A stretch of DNA of 64,000 bases from positions 1,388,121 through 1,452,120 of the forward strand of contig JAGRPL010000004.1 in NCBI GenBank assembly GCA_019449595.1, in the 5' to 3' direction. The position numbers and the translations under genes were made by a program. This document shows, piece by piece, positions 32,455 through 44,587 of this stretch. A model generated the notes under the pieces. The model worked only from the letters and a program-made list of their open reading frames with translations, was not told where the DNA came from and searched no databases. Position 1 is the first letter of the stretch. Each line of letters opens with the position of its first letter. Source of the DNA: Rhodoferax sp. (GTDB lineage: Bacteria > Pseudomonadota > Gammaproteobacteria > Burkholderiales > Burkholderiaceae_C).

Positions 32455-34964
32455 ATGACAGACCCTAGCCCTCTGCTGCCGGACCAGACACCTGCCAACG
32501 CGCAGCAGACATTGCTCGAATACCGGGCGATTCTGGAGAATGCCTCCATTGGCATCCTGTTCACGCGTGACCGGCGGGTATTGCATTGCAACCCCAAACT
32601 GCTGGAAATCTGCGGCTGGTCCCAAAGCGAACTGGTGGGCCAGCCCGCTTCCGTGTTCTACCAATCCATTGAAGACTATGCGGAAATGGGGCGCATAGCC
32701 GCCCCGATTCTCTCCAGCGGCGGTCTGCTGGACTGTGAATGGCCCATGCGCCACAAGGACGGCCACACGGTGCACTGCCACGTCCGCTCCAAGGCCATCA
32801 ACCCGAACAGCACGGCCGAAGGAACCATCTGGATCATTGAGGACATCAGCCAACGCCGGCGCGCGCAGGCCGAGACGCAGGAGTTGATGCTGCGCCAGCA
32901 GGCCATCCTGGAAAATGCCTCGGTCGGCATCGTCTTTACCCGCGACGGCGTGATTGCGCACTGCAACCCCGGTGCCGACGCCATCTACGGCTGGCCGCCG
33001 GGAACGCTGCAGGGCAACCGCGCCCGGGTCTTCTTTCAGGACGAGCAGGAATATGCACAGTTCGGCAACGTGGTCGGCCCCCGGCTCGCTGCAGGCGAGT
33101 TGGTTGATATTGAATGGCTGAACTCCCGCAAGGACGGCACGCGGTTCTGGTGCCGCAATCTGGCCAAGGCCCTGCCGGCGAAAGACGGCAGCCGCAGCAC
33201 CCTCTGGATCACGGAGGACATCAGCGAGCGCAAGGCGACCCAGGAAGCGCTGGCCCGGGCACACCATGAGCTGGAGCAGCGGGTGCAGGAGCGCACCGCA
33301 GAACTGGCGAAAGCACACCGGGAGCTGGAAACCATCATCCAGAGTTCCCCTCTGGCAACCTATGCCAGAGACCTTGACAGCCGGGTCACAAGCTGGAATC
33401 CGGCCGCCGAACGCATGTTCGGCTGGAAGGCCAGCGAGATCATGGGCCAGACCCTGTCTACCACGCCGCAGGACAAGCGGGCCGAGGTGGAGAACTTGCG
33501 CCGCCGGGTGCTGAACGGAGAAACCCTGGTGCAACTGGAGCTGGTGCGCCTGCGCCGCGACGGAACACCCATCGACGTCAGTGTCACGCTGGCCCCCTTG
33601 CGGGACCCTGCGGGCCAGATGTACGGCTACCTGACCATCGTCGCCGACATCACGGCCCGCAAGATGGCGGAGCAGCGGATCGAATTGTTGGCCTACCACG
33701 ACCCTCTGACCGGCCTGCCCAACCGGCTGCTGGTGCGGGACCGTTTCCAGCAAGCCGTGGCCCACGCAGACCGCGTGGGGAGCAAGGTTGCCCTGCTGTT
33801 TCTGGATCTGGACAACTTCAAGAACATCAACGACTCGCTGGGCCATGCCGCCGGCGACGCCATGCTCGTGGAAGTGGCCACTCGGCTGGAGCACTGCATC
33901 CGGGAAACCGACACCATCAGCCGCCAGGGCGGCGACGAATTTCTGATCGTGCTGAGCGACCTGCCCGATACCGACGCCGTGCTGCCCGTCCTGGGCAAAC
34001 TGCTGGACCGGCTGCAGGAGCCGTTTCATGCCGATCGCCAGGAACTGGCCACGTCGGTCTCCATCGGCGTCACGCTCTTCCCGGAAGACGGACGCGACTT
34101 CGACAGCCTGCTGAAGAAAGCCGACATGGCCATGTACCGGGCCAAGGACGCCGGGCGCAACACCTACCGGTTTTTTGACGAATCCATGAACACCGAGGCC
34201 ATGGAACGGCTGGCGATGCAAAGCGGGCTGCGCCGTGCGCTGGAGCGCAAGGAGTTTGTGCTGCACTACCAGCCCAAAATCGAACTGGCCACCGGCGCGG
34301 TCATCGGTGCCGAAGCACTGCTGCGCTGGAACCATCCGGACCAGGGCATGGTTCCACCCGGGCGCTTCATACCGGCGGCCGAGGAAAGCGGCCTGATTGT
34401 TGCCATTGGCGAATGGGTACTCCACGAAGCCTGCCAGCAGGCCATGGCCTGGCAGCGCGCTGGCTTGCCCCCGCTGTCGATTGCGGTCAATCTCTCGGCG
34501 GCCCAGTTCAAGCGGGGCGACGTCGGCCGGGTCGTCACCCGTGCGCTGGAGGCGTCCGGGCTGGAGCCGACCCTTCTGGAGCTGGAAATGACCGAGTCCA
34601 TCCTGATCCAGAACGTCGAAAGCGTGCTCACCACCGTCCAGGGCCTGAAGCGGCTGGGGGTCAAGCTGTCCATTGACGATTTCGGCACCGGCTATTCCAG
34701 CCTGTCCTACCTCAAGCGGTTTGACATCGACAAACTCAAGATCGACCAGTCGTTCATTCGCGACCTGGCGAGCGACGCGGACGACGCGGCCATCGTGAAT
34801 GCCATCATCCACATGGCCCACAGCCTCAACCTGAAAACCGTTGCCGAGGGCGTGGAAACGGTGGCCGCACTGGAAAAACTGCGGGCCCTCCAGTGTGACG
34901 AGGCGCAGGGCTACCACTTCGCCCGCCCCCTGCCGGCCGACGCGTTCGCGCGCTACCTGGCCGG

Positions 34965-34968
<4 letters not shown>
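32455..34968 (+). CDS. Triple-PAS GGDEF-EAL c-di-GMP protein
   Basis: 837 aa with no convincing membrane segment, so probably cytoplasmic. Two similar PAS domains (~20-140 and ~145-265, both beginning AILENAS-x-GI), a short coiled coil (LEQRVQERTAELAKAH), a third PAS (~290-405), GGDEF (SRQGGDEF, I-site RETD five residues before it) and an EAL domain with GAEALLRWNHP, DDFGTGYSSL and LKIDQSF. Both catalytic motifs look intact. It is monocistronic; its stop overlaps the dusA stop on the opposite strand. The first two PAS domains look like a recent duplication. Confidence 0.92.
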
Positions 34969-35966
<998 letters not shown>

Positions 35967-36049
35967 AGACTGGATTATCCCCGCCACACCCGGCACAAAC
36001 CTGGCGCATATCCATTGCGAGGGGTGCACGCCCATGACATAGTGGAGGT

Positions 36050-36826
36050 ATGCACGCTTCCGGTCCCACCACCGCTTCCGCCCCTCCCCTGCCCGGCACA
36101 CCGCCAGCCGACAGCGCAGGCCGTCCGGCCGTCTTTTTTGCCAGCGAGCTGAGCAAGACCTACCAGATGGGGGAAGTCGTCGTCAACGCACTGGTGGACG
36201 TGAACCTGACGATCTACCGCAGCGAATTCATTGTGCTGCTGGGGCCTTCCGGCAGCGGCAAGTCCACCCTGCTCAACATCTTGGGGGGGCTGGACCGCCC
36301 CAGCAGCGGAATAGCCCGGTTTGCCGAACACGACCTCTCCGCTGCCACCGACGAGCAACTCACGCGCTACCGCCGCGAGCATGTGGGGTTTGTGTTTCAG
36401 TTCTACAACCTGATTCCCAGCCTGACGGTGCGCGAAAACGTGGAGCTGGTGACCGACATTGTTGACAACCCGATGCCGGCCGAGGAAGCGCTGGGCATGG
36501 TCGGCCTGGCCGACCGGCTGGATCACTTTCCCTCCCAACTCTCGGGCGGTGAACAGCAGCGCGTGGCCATTGCGCGGGCCATTGTCAAGCGGCCGGAGGT
36601 GCTGCTGTGCGACGAGCCCACCGGCGCCCTGGACTATGTCACCGGCAAGCTGGTGCTGGAAGTGATCCAGCGCATCAACCAGGAGCTGGGCACCACCGCT
36701 ATTGTGATCACCCACAATGCCGCCATTGCCGGCATGGCGGACCGTGTGCTGTACCTGGGTGGCGGGCGCATCCAGAAGGTCGAGCCCAACACCCACAAGC
36801 TCAAGCCTTCGGAGCTGTCCTGGTGA
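36050..36826 (+). CDS. ABC transporter ATP-binding protein (LolD/MacB-like)
   Basis: 258 aa. Walker A is GPSGSGKST, the Q-loop is [11 protein letters not shown], the signature is LSGGEQQR, and Walker B is [12 protein letters not shown] with a switch His (ITHN). It belongs to the LolD/MacB group. A ~28-residue Pro/Ala-rich N-terminal extension precedes the conserved start. ATG 36050 is preceded by GGAGGT. The stop overlaps the permease GTG by 4 bp (GTGA). It forms the ATPase of the three-gene exporter here. Confidence 0.93.
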   Translation: MHASGPTTASAPPLPGTPPADSAGRPAVFFASELSKTYQMGEVVVNALVDVNLTIYRSEFIVLLGPSGSGKSTLLNILGGLDRPSSGIARFAEHDLSAATDEQLTRYRREHVGFVFQFYNLIPSLTVRENVELVTDIVDNPMPAEEALGMVGLADRLDHFPSQLSGGEQQRVAIARAIVKRPEVLLCDEPTGALDYVTGKLVLEVIQRINQELGTTAIVITHNAAIAGMADRVLYLGGGRIQKVEPNTHKLKPSELSW

Positions 36827-39186
36827 GGGCACTGGACCGCAAACTGCTGCGCGACCTGCGCCTGATGTGGAGCCAGGCGCTGACCATCTCGCTGGTGGTG
36901 GCCAGCGGCGTGGCCGGTTTTATCACCTGTTTCAGCGCCTACGACGCCCTGTCCTGGTCACGCGACCTGTATTACACCGACTCCCGCTTCGCCGATGTAT
37001 TTGCCACGCTGAAGCGCGCGCCCCTTTCGCTGGAGCGCCAGCTCGAGAAAATACCCGGCGCGGCCCATGTCGAGACATCCCTGACGCAAATCGTGCCGGT
37101 GGACATCCCCAATGTGGCCGACCCCGTCATTGGCCGCCTGGTCGGAATCGACACCCGCACACCACAACGCCTGAACACCGTCTACGTACGTAACGGACGC
37201 ATGATTGAGCGGCAACACAACGGGGCCATAGAGGCCCTGGTTTCCGAAGGTTTCGCGATCGCGCGCAAGCTCAAGCCGGGCGACCGCATCAAGGCCCTGA
37301 TCAACGGCAAGCGCGAGGAACTGCTGATCGTGGGCATTGCGCTGTCGCCCGAATACATTTTTGCCGGCATGTGGGGATCGCCCGACCAACGGGGCTTCGG
37401 CGTGTTCTGGGTCGACCGGCAGGCACTCGCCGCCGCCTACAACATGGAGGGCGCCTTCAACCAGGTGGCGGTCCGGCTGGCACCCCAGGCCAGCGAGGGG
37501 CTGGTGATTGACCACCTGAACCGGTTGCTGGAACCCTACGGCGGCATACGTGCCCATGGTCGCGACGAACAGATGTCGCACATGATCCTCAACTCGGAGA
37601 TCAAGGAACAGCGCGTACTGGGCACGGTGCTACCCAGCATCTTCCTGGCAGTAGCCGGCTTCCTGCTCAACGTGGTGTTGAGCCGTCAAATCGCCACCCA
37701 GCGGGAACAAATTGCCGCGCTCAAGGCGCTGGGCTACGCCAACCGCGCCATAGGCGAGCACTACCTGAAATTCGTGCTACTCATTGTGGCCGTCGGAGCC
37801 GTTCTGGGCTTGGCCCTGGGTGCCGTCCTGGGGAACTGGTTCATTGGCATTTATGCCGATGTCTTCCGCTTCCCGGAGTTGCGCTACCGCGTCAAACCCG
37901 AGTTGATTCTGGCTGCGATCGGGGTATCCGTGGCAGCGGCCGTGGCCGCCACGCTCCACGCGATCAGCGCCACGGTGCGCCTCGCCCCCGCAGAAGCCAT
38001 GCGCCCGCCGTCGCCCGGCATCTACAAACCCATGCTGGTCGAATCCCTGGGATTGCAGCATTGGTTCTCACCGGCCCTGCGCATGATTTTGCGCACCATG
38101 GAACGGCGCCCCCTGCGAACCGGCCTGACGATCTTTGGCATTGCGGTATCCATGGCCATTGTGATAACGGGCGCATTCTGGCGCGATGCCATTGTGGTGC
38201 TCATGGACACCCAGTTCAACCAGGTCCTGCGCGGTGATGTCTCCATCAGTCTGGTAGAGGCGACCCCAGCGCGCATTGAATATGAAATAGCCCGGTTGCC
38301 CCACGTGACGGCCGTTGAAAGCGCACGCACGGTTGCCGTGCGGCTGGTGCACGCCAACCACAGCTGGCGCGGCGCCATCCAGGGCAAACCGCTGCAGCCG
38401 GAACTGCACCGCATCGTGGATGTGGAGCACCATGTGTTCACACCGTCGCAAGGCGGTCTGTTGGTGACCGACCGGCTGGCCGAACGGCTGCATGTCCAGC
38501 CCGGCGACATGGTCCGCGTGGAGTTGCAGGAAGGGCGACGCGAGGTGCTGGAACTCCCGGTGACCGGCACCGTGGGCGAGATGATGGGCATGAATGCCTA
38601 TATCGAGCGGCACGCCTTGAACCGGCTGCTACGCGAAGGCGACATCGTCAACCAGGTCACGGTCGCGGTGGACCGCGGCCATGAGCCGGAATTGCTGGCA
38701 CGCCTGAAGGAATTGCCGCGGGTGGCGGCGGCGGTCAGCAAATCCATCATGCAAAGCAATATTGAGGAAGTGACAGCGCGCAACGTCCAGGTATTCAGTG
38801 GCATTCTGTCGGTCTTCGCCACCATCATTGCCGTGGGCGTGGTTTATAACAATGCCCGTATCGCTCTGGCGGAAAGAGCCTGGGAACTTGCCAGCTTGCG
38901 GGTGCTGGGCTTTACCCGCACCGAGGTTTCGGCCTTCCTACTGGGGGAGCTCGCCATCGAGATCGCGCTGGCCATCCCCTTGGGCATGGTGCTGGGCTAT
39001 GTGCTGGCGTCCACCATTGTGGGCCTGATCAAGACCGACGAATTCTTTTTTCCGATGGTGATCGAGCCGGCCACCTATGCCTATGCCATGCTGTGCGTGG
39101 TCGGGGCCGGCGTGGTCAGCGGGATGATTGTGCGACGCCGCGTGGATACGCTCGATCTGGTCGGCGTGCTGAAGACACGTGAATAA
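36823..39186 (+). CDS. ABC transporter permease with two FtsX domains
   Basis: 787 aa from GTG 36823. TM1 is near the N-terminus ([15 protein letters not shown]), then a ~230-residue periplasmic loop, three TM helices (~270-390), a second single TM and periplasmic module (~440-660), and a final TM group. This is a fused duplication of the MacB/FtsX permease. It probably mediates mechanotransmission-type export of a lipophilic or peptide substrate, driven by the preceding ATPase. It overlaps the ATPase gene and precedes the adaptor by 15 bp. Confidence 0.9.
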   Translation: MRALDRKLLRDLRLMWSQALTISLVVASGVAGFITCFSAYDALSWSRDLYYTDSRFADVFATLKRAPLSLERQLEKIPGAAHVETSLTQIVPVDIPNVADPVIGRLVGIDTRTPQRLNTVYVRNGRMIERQHNGAIEALVSEGFAIARKLKPGDRIKALINGKREELLIVGIALSPEYIFAGMWGSPDQRGFGVFWVDRQALAAAYNMEGAFNQVAVRLAPQASEGLVIDHLNRLLEPYGGIRAHGRDEQMSHMILNSEIKEQRVLGTVLPSIFLAVAGFLLNVVLSRQIATQREQIAALKALGYANRAIGEHYLKFVLLIVAVGAVLGLALGAVLGNWFIGIYADVFRFPELRYRVKPELILAAIGVSVAAAVAATLHAISATVRLAPAEAMRPPSPGIYKPMLVESLGLQHWFSPALRMILRTMERRPLRTGLTIFGIAVSMAIVITGAFWRDAIVVLMDTQFNQVLRGDVSISLVEATPARIEYEIARLPHVTAVESARTVAVRLVHANHSWRGAIQGKPLQPELHRIVDVEHHVFTPSQGGLLVTDRLAERLHVQPGDMVRVELQEGRREVLELPVTGTVGEMMGMNAYIERHALNRLLREGDIVNQVTVAVDRGHEPELLARLKELPRVAAAVSKSIMQSNIEEVTARNVQVFSGILSVFATIIAVGVVYNNARIALAERAWELASLRVLGFTRTEVSAFLLGELAIEIALAIPLGMVLGYVLASTIVGLIKTDEFFFPMVIEPATYAYAMLCVVGAGVVSGMIVRRRVDTLDLVGVLKTRE

Positions 39187-39201
39187 CAAGCAGGGGAAAC
39201 C

Positions 39202-40389
39202 ATGAAAAACAAATTGGCACTGGGCGTTGGCGGCATGGCCATCCTGTCACTGGTGGCATGGGCTTTCGTGCCGCGGGCGACCGAGGTGGAGCTGGCGACC
39301 GTGCAGCAAGGCCGGTTCGAACGCACCGTCCAGGAAGACGGCAAGACCCGCCTGCGGGATCGCTATGTCGTCTCGACGCCACTCACCGGGCGCGTGGCGC
39401 GCATCACGCTCAAGCAGGGCGATGCAGTGGAGCGCGACACACCGGTGGCAACACTGTGGCCGCAAGCCCCGGCACTGCTGGACCAGCGCACCCGGGAAGA
39501 ACAAACCGAGCGCATGGGCGCCATGGAAGCCTCGGTAGCCCGCGCCAAGGCCAATGTGGCACGTGCCCGGGCCGCGCTGGAGCAGGCCCGATCCGAACTC
39601 CGGCGCAGCGAGGCGCTAACCCAGCAGGGGTTCGTTTCACCCAATCAGAATGAAACCGGCCGGCTGACGGTCAACCTGCGCGAAAAGGAATTGGAAAGCG
39701 CGCAGCAAGAGGCCGAGGCCGCGCGCCACGAGCTGGACCAGTCCCGCGTCGCCCTGCGGCAATACGCCTCCGGGTCTGAAACCGCACAGCAACGCCCCTG
39801 GCAGATCAAGGCGCCGGTTTCCGGCCGGGTTCTCAAGGTACAGCAGCAAAGCGAGGGCATCGTGCCTGCCGGCACCCCCCTGCTGGAACTGGGCGACCCC
39901 ACACAACTGGAAGTGGTGGTGGACATCCTGACCGAAGATGCGGCACAGATTGCACCGGGTACAGCGGTGCAGCTGACCAATTGGGGGGGGCCCGAAACGC
40001 TGGAAGGCAGCGTTCGGTTGATCGAACCTGCCGCCTTCACCAAGGTCTCGGCGCTTGGCGTGGAAGAGCAGCGTGTCTACGCCGTGATCGATATCCGCTC
40101 CGCGCCAGAAAAATGGCGCGCCCTGGGCGACGGCTTCAAGGTGGACGTACGCGTGCTGGTGCAAGTGGTGGAAAACGCCGTGAAGGTGCCGGTCAGCGCA
40201 CTGTTTCCCGTGGGTGCACGCTCGGCCTTGTTTGTAGTGGAGGCCGGCCGGGCACGCCAACACGAGGTCGAGGTCGCCGCACGCAATGGCACCGAAGCCT
40301 GGGTCAAATCCGGGCTCACACCGGGTATGTCCGTCATTGTCTACCCGCCCACCACGCTCCAGGACGGCTCACGGGTCAGCGCCCGCTAA
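39202..40389 (+). CDS. Periplasmic adaptor (HlyD/MacA-like membrane fusion protein)
   Basis: 395 aa. An N-terminal anchor (~5-22), a first lipoyl half (VSTPLTGRVARITLKQGD), a coiled-coil hairpin (~100-190), a second lipoyl half (IKAPVSGRVLKVQQQSEG), then beta-barrel and membrane-proximal domains. It bridges the ABC permease to an outer-membrane channel. GGGGAAACC precedes the ATG. No TolC-like gene is next to it, so an unlinked channel is likely. Confidence 0.92.
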   Translation: MKNKLALGVGGMAILSLVAWAFVPRATEVELATVQQGRFERTVQEDGKTRLRDRYVVSTPLTGRVARITLKQGDAVERDTPVATLWPQAPALLDQRTREEQTERMGAMEASVARAKANVARARAALEQARSELRRSEALTQQGFVSPNQNETGRLTVNLREKELESAQQEAEAARHELDQSRVALRQYASGSETAQQRPWQIKAPVSGRVLKVQQQSEGIVPAGTPLLELGDPTQLEVVVDILTEDAAQIAPGTAVQLTNWGGPETLEGSVRLIEPAAFTKVSALGVEEQRVYAVIDIRSAPEKWRALGDGFKVDVRVLVQVVENAVKVPVSALFPVGARSALFVVEAGRARQHEVEVAARNGTEAWVKSGLTPGMSVIVYPPTTLQDGSRVSAR

Positions 40390-40421
40390 GGGGGATTGCC
40401 GTCAGGGCCACCGCCTGCCGA

Positions 40422-41510
40422 TCACGGCCCGGTGGCGTCACCATCCAGCGCAACCACACCGTTGCGCCCCTGGTGCTTGGCCTGGTACAGGGCTTTGTCC
40501 GCCCGCTCAACTAGGCGCGTGGGCGTGTCGATCAATATCGCCATGGCGGCCCCCACACTCACCGTAAAGCTGCGATGCGCGCTGGGCATGGCCTCCACGG
40601 CTGCGCGAACCCGATTGGCAACAGCCAGCACTTCTTCCTGTTGCGAATCCGGCAGTACCACGGCAAATTCCTCACCGCCGTAGCGGGCCACATGGTCATA
40701 ACTGCGCACCTGTGCCTGCAGGACGTTCGCAATCTGCTGCAAGGCCGCATCGCCGGCCACGTGACCGAACGCGTCGTTAAACGGCTTGAAATGATCCACG
40801 TCCACCATCAGCAAGCCCAGCGAGGACTGAACGCGCTGCGCGCGTGACAGCTCCTCGCGCAAGATGTGGTCGAAAGCACGCCGGTTTTTCAGACCTGTCA
40901 ACGGATCCCGCTGGGTTTGCTCCGACAGATCCCGGTTCACCTCTTCAAGCTGCTTGCGGTAGCTGTCCAACTGCTTTTGCTGCTGGGCCTGGGCTTGGGT
41001 CAACAACCGGAGCTCCGCCACCGTCCGGCGCAAACTCAGCAATGCCGTCACCTGCCGGGACAGTGCCTTCAGCGCAACGGCCATGGCGGGAGTCAAGGTG
41101 CGCGGCACCCGGTCAATGACACACACCGTTCCCAGCGCCATGCCCGAGGACGCCACAAACGGCACTCCGGCGTAAAACCGGATACCCGGATCACCGGTCA
41201 CCAGCGGATTGTCAGCAAAACGGGGGTCTTGCGTCGCGTCGGGTACCTCCATGAGCTGATCCGGCTGGAGAATGGCGTGTGCGCAAAAGGCTTGGCTGCG
41301 CGGCGTCTGGGCTACATCCAGCCCCACCCTGGCCTTGAACCACTGGCGGTCCTCGTCAACCAGGGAAATCAGGGCAATCGGAACGCCACAGATATGGGAA
41401 GCCAAACTGACGATGTCGTCGTAAGCCTGCTCGGCCTGCGAATCCAGTATGGCGTAGCTCCTGAGCGATTCAAGTCGCTGCAACTCGTCAACAGTCAACG
41501 CTTCTTGCAT
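40422..41510 (-). CDS. GAF-GGDEF diguanylate cyclase
   Basis: 362 aa. The GAF domain (~20-165) contains FKARVGLDVAQTPRSQAFCAHAI, the form common in GAF-GGDEF proteins. A coiled coil (~170-200) leads to GGDEF with YGGEEFAVVL (GGEEF form) and I-site RSYD five residues upstream. The motif is compatible with active cyclase and product inhibition. It has no membrane segment. It converges with the HlyD-like gene. Confidence 0.92.
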   Translation of the reverse strand: MQEALTVDELQRLESLRSYAILDSQAEQAYDDIVSLASHICGVPIALISLVDEDRQWFKARVGLDVAQTPRSQAFCAHAILQPDQLMEVPDATQDPRFADNPLVTGDPGIRFYAGVPFVASSGMALGTVCVIDRVPRTLTPAMAVALKALSRQVTALLSLRRTVAELRLLTQAQAQQQKQLDSYRKQLEEVNRDLSEQTQRDPLTGLKNRRAFDHILREELSRAQRVQSSLGLLMVDVDHFKPFNDAFGHVAGDAALQQIANVLQAQVRSYDHVARYGGEEFAVVLPDSQQEEVLAVANRVRAAVEAMPSAHRSFTVSVGAAMAILIDTPTRLVERADKALYQAKHQGRNGVVALDGDATGP

Positions 41511-41552
41511 GCCACCGTACTCCGAATGAATGCTGCCAACTATCCGACGCCG

Positions 41553-42242
41553 CTAAGGCGTAACGCACCACGGTGCCGTTTTGTGCACCAAGCCCATCCA
41601 CAAGGCCCAACCCGAGCTGGCGGCCAGTGCTGCGCCAGCCAGGCGAACGCCCCACTGCCCACTGCCCGGCCCGGCGCCCTGCCCACGCAGGCGCAACCAC
41701 AACCAGGGCCCCGCGACCATGGTCACACTGGTTCCCAGGGCAAAAAGCGCCATCACCATCGCACCGGCGGCAGCGCTGCCAGCCATGGCGGCCACCAGCA
41801 ACGCCGAATACAGCAAACCGCATGGCAACAAGGCCCACATCACGCCCAGGACCAGCGGCACCCCGCGCCCGCGCGTAGCCGCCAGTGTGCGGGCACGGCC
41901 CCATATGGCGCGACCGGCGCCCTCCAGCCAGACGGGCTGGCGCGCCTGCCACAGCAACACCAGACCCAGCAATAGGGCTGCCACATGAAACAGGGACCAG
42001 ACCGGGCGCAAGGCTGCGGACTGGACCGTCAACCAGCCCAGACCTTGCAGGGACGCCGCCGCGAGACCGCCCAAAATGGAGTAGCCCACGACGCGTCCCA
42101 ACTGGAACGTCCATATAGCTGAATTTTTGTGCGCACCGGCCGCTTGCCCGATACCCGCGCAGGCGGCACCGCACATGGCCACACAGTGGGGCCCGCCGAC
42201 CAGCCCCATCAAGAGCGCTGTCAGCGCCAGAGAAGATTGCAT
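41553..42242 (-). CDS. TauE/SafE-like membrane protein of the cbb3 oxidase neighbourhood
   Basis: 229 aa with about six hydrophobic segments. The start LMGLVGGPHCVAMCGAACAG is the hallmark of the SafE-like group found near cbb3 oxidase and hemN genes, with His and Cys residues that could bind a metal. It starts 9 bp after hemN, probably one operon. Copper or thiol handling for oxidase maturation is plausible by context. No activity can be read from the sequence. Confidence 0.8.
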   Translation of the reverse strand: MQSSLALTALLMGLVGGPHCVAMCGAACAGIGQAAGAHKNSAIWTFQLGRVVGYSILGGLAAASLQGLGWLTVQSAALRPVWSLFHVAALLLGLVLLWQARQPVWLEGAGRAIWGRARTLAATRGRGVPLVLGVMWALLPCGLLYSALLVAAMAGSAAAGAMVMALFALGTSVTMVAGPWLWLRLRGQGAGPGSGQWGVRLAGAALAASSGWALWMGLVHKTAPWCVTP

Positions 42243-42251
42243 GCGCCGATG

Positions 42252-43646
42252 CTAAATGATCTTGGAAAACCGCGCCCGGCTGCGGTCAGTCTGCAGGTAG
42301 CGGTCAAACACCATCGCCACCGCGCGCACAAAGAACCACCCCTGGGTTGTAACCTGGATGGCAGACTCGTCCACCGTGACCAGGCCCTGCTGCTCCAGAT
42401 CCTGCAGGGCTTCCATTTCCTTGGCGAAGTACGAACGGAAATCCATGAGGTAGGCCAACTCGATGGACTCAAACTGGACTTCGCCTTGGCACATCAGCGC
42501 CATGATCACGGTGCGGCGCACCAGGTCATCGCGGGAAAGCGCCAACCCCCGCACCACCGGGAGACGCCCCTGGTCCAGGAAATCGTAGTATTCCTCCAGC
42601 GTCTTGGCATTCTGGCTGTAGGTGGCACCAATGCGGCCGATGGACGACACACCCAGCCCGATCAGGTCGCAGTCAGGTTCGGTGCTGTAGCCCTGAAAAT
42701 TGCGGTGCAGGCGCCCTTGCCGCTTGGCGACCGCCAAGGCGTCTTCCGGGAGTGCAAAGTGATCCATCCCCACATACACATACCCTGCCTCCATAAAGGC
42801 CGCCTGCGAGCGTGACAGCATGGACACCTTGGCGGCCCCGCTGGGCAGCTCCACCGTGGCAATGCGCCGCTGGGGCTTGAAGCGCTCCGGCAAGTGGGCA
42901 TAGGCGTACAGGGCAATGCGGTCCGGCCGCAATGCGTTCACCTGCGCCAGGGTTCGATCAAACGACTCCGGGCTTTGCCGGGGCAGGCCGTAGATCAAAT
43001 CCACATTGATCGAAGCAAACCCGCGGGCACGGGCGGCCTCCACCAAGGCAAACACCTGCTCGGCCGGCTGCACACGGTGCACCGCCTTCTGGACCGACGG
43101 GTCAAAATCCTGCACCCCGAAACTCAGGCGATTGAAACCCAGCTCGGCCAGGGTATCCAGGCGGGACGCATCAATGGTTCGGGGATCGACCTCGATGGAG
43201 TACTCACCACCGGGCTCGAACGTGAAGTTGCGCCGCAGCATGGCCATCAAACCGCGCAGTTCATCGTCATTCAGAAAGGTTGGGCTGCCCCCCCCCAGGT
43301 GCAACTGGCTCACAGTCTGCCCCAGGCCGATCTGGGCGGTATACAAATCGACCTCTCGACTCAGATACTGCAGGTAGGGCGCTGCGCGGTCATGGTGCTT
43401 GGTGATGATCTTGTTACAGGCACAGTAATAGCACAGGGACTCACAAAACGGGATGTGCACATACAGCGACAGTGGCAGGGCCAAGGCTGCCGCCCCACCC
43501 CGGCGCTGGGAAAGCGCTTGGGTATAGTCATCGGCCGTAAACGCCTCGACAAACCGGTCGGCGGTGGGATAGGAGGTGTAGCGCGGGCCGGATATGTCAA
43601 ATCGACGCAACAATTCATCGGATATGGCTTCGGCTACTGCGCTCAT
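42252..43646 (-). CDS. hemN: Oxygen-independent coproporphyrinogen III dehydrogenase
   Basis: 464 aa from ATG 43646 with GGAG upstream. It is a radical-SAM enzyme: CESLCYYCAC gives the C-x3-C-x2-C cluster site, followed by GGGSPTFL and the C-terminal HemN domain. It makes protoporphyrinogen IX without O2, supplying heme for the cbb3 oxidase at low oxygen. An FNR box lies 54-67 bp upstream, shared with the divergent fnr gene. Confidence 0.96.
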   Translation of the reverse strand: MSAVAEAISDELLRRFDISGPRYTSYPTADRFVEAFTADDYTQALSQRRGGAAALALPLSLYVHIPFCESLCYYCACNKIITKHHDRAAPYLQYLSREVDLYTAQIGLGQTVSQLHLGGGSPTFLNDDELRGLMAMLRRNFTFEPGGEYSIEVDPRTIDASRLDTLAELGFNRLSFGVQDFDPSVQKAVHRVQPAEQVFALVEAARARGFASINVDLIYGLPRQSPESFDRTLAQVNALRPDRIALYAYAHLPERFKPQRRIATVELPSGAAKVSMLSRSQAAFMEAGYVYVGMDHFALPEDALAVAKRQGRLHRNFQGYSTEPDCDLIGLGVSSIGRIGATYSQNAKTLEEYYDFLDQGRLPVVRGLALSRDDLVRRTVIMALMCQGEVQFESIELAYLMDFRSYFAKEMEALQDLEQQGLVTVDESAIQVTTQGWFFVRAVAMVFDRYLQTDRSRARFSKII

Positions 43647-43699
43647 GAATACTCCAGGGAAGGCGGGTGCAACTTTGCAACAATTCGGCCCCGCCACGC

Positions 43700-43713
43700 T
43701 TGATGTGCGTCAA
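43700..43713. promoter_or_regulatory. FNR box between hemN and fnr
   Basis: TTGATGTGCGTCAA matches TTGAT-N4-ATCAA with one change. It lies 54 bp from the hemN ATG and 52 bp from the fnr ATG. On the plus strand a TAAACT follows 16 nt later, so the box would overlap the fnr -35 region. That fits autorepression of fnr and activation of hemN, by inference. Confidence 0.8.
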
Positions 43714-43764
43714 TGACATCGAAAGTGGGTAAACTGGGACCTAATCGACATCCGTGCGAACCCT

Positions 43765-44568
43765 ATGTTTGACCCCGAATCCAAATCCATTACCTGTGCC
43801 GAGCCACAGGCATCTACCCCTGTCAAACCTGGCGTCAAGGTCGTCGCTGTGAATCCTCAAACCATCAAAGTCGCCTGCTCCAACTGCAATTTGCGCGAGT
43901 TGTGCATGCCGCTGGGGCTGACCTCCACCGAACTGGATCGCGTCGAGGATGTGGTTGCCAGCCGTCGCAAAATCAAGCGCGGCAGCACCCTGTTTCGCAA
44001 CGGTGAAAAATTCACCAGCCTGTTCGCCATACGGACCGGCTTTTTCAAAACCTGCGTGGCGTCGGAAGACGGCCGGGATCAGGTAACCGGCTTCCAAATG
44101 GCCGGCGAAGTAATCGGACTGGACGGCATCGTTCACGACCACCACACCTGCGACGCGGTGGCACTGGAAGATGCCGAAGTGTGCGTCATGCCCTTTGACC
44201 GCATTGAAGAGCTGTCGCGGGAAATCAATTCGCTGCAACGCCACGTGCACAAGATCATGAGCCGTGAGATCGTGCGCGAAAACGGCGTCATGCTGCTGTT
44301 GGGCAGCATGCGTGCCGAAGAGCGTCTAGCCGCTTTCCTGCTAAATCTGGTGCAACGCCTGCACGCACGGGGCTTCTCGCAGTCGGAACTGGTTTTGCGC
44401 ATGACGCGGGAAGAAATCGGCAGCTACCTGGGGTTGAAGCTCGAAACCGTGAGCCGCACCTTCTCCCGGTTTGTGGAAGACGGAATCATCGAGGTCAAGC
44501 AGCGCCATGTGCGCATCCTCAACACCGATGCCCTACGGGATATCGTGAACTCCCGCATCTGCAACTGA
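43765..44568 (+). CDS. fnr: Oxygen-sensing transcription regulator FNR
   Basis: 267 aa. Cluster ligands are C38, C41, C47 (CSNCNLRELC) and C129 (HHTCDAVAL), so it should carry an O2-labile [4Fe-4S] cluster. The CRP-like effector domain is followed by a helix-turn-helix with EEIGSYLGLKLETVSRTFSRF, whose E-x2-SR residues recognise TTGAT half-sites. Three FNR boxes flank its neighbouring operons. It is convergent with the cco block. Confidence 0.95.
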   Translation: MFDPESKSITCAEPQASTPVKPGVKVVAVNPQTIKVACSNCNLRELCMPLGLTSTELDRVEDVVASRRKIKRGSTLFRNGEKFTSLFAIRTGFFKTCVASEDGRDQVTGFQMAGEVIGLDGIVHDHHTCDAVALEDAEVCVMPFDRIEELSREINSLQRHVHKIMSREIVRENGVMLLLGSMRAEERLAAFLLNLVQRLHARGFSQSELVLRMTREEIGSYLGLKLETVSRTFSRFVEDGIIEVKQRHVRILNTDALRDIVNSRICN

Positions 44569-44587
44569 CTGCCGCCCCGCCCCGGGT

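Noticed and set aside
42107..42140. Another copy of the dispersed repeat in the TauE/SafE-like gene
   Set aside because: It has AGCTAT and a nearby TGCGC, but the spacing differs (10 nt instead of 4) and the second palindrome arm is missing.
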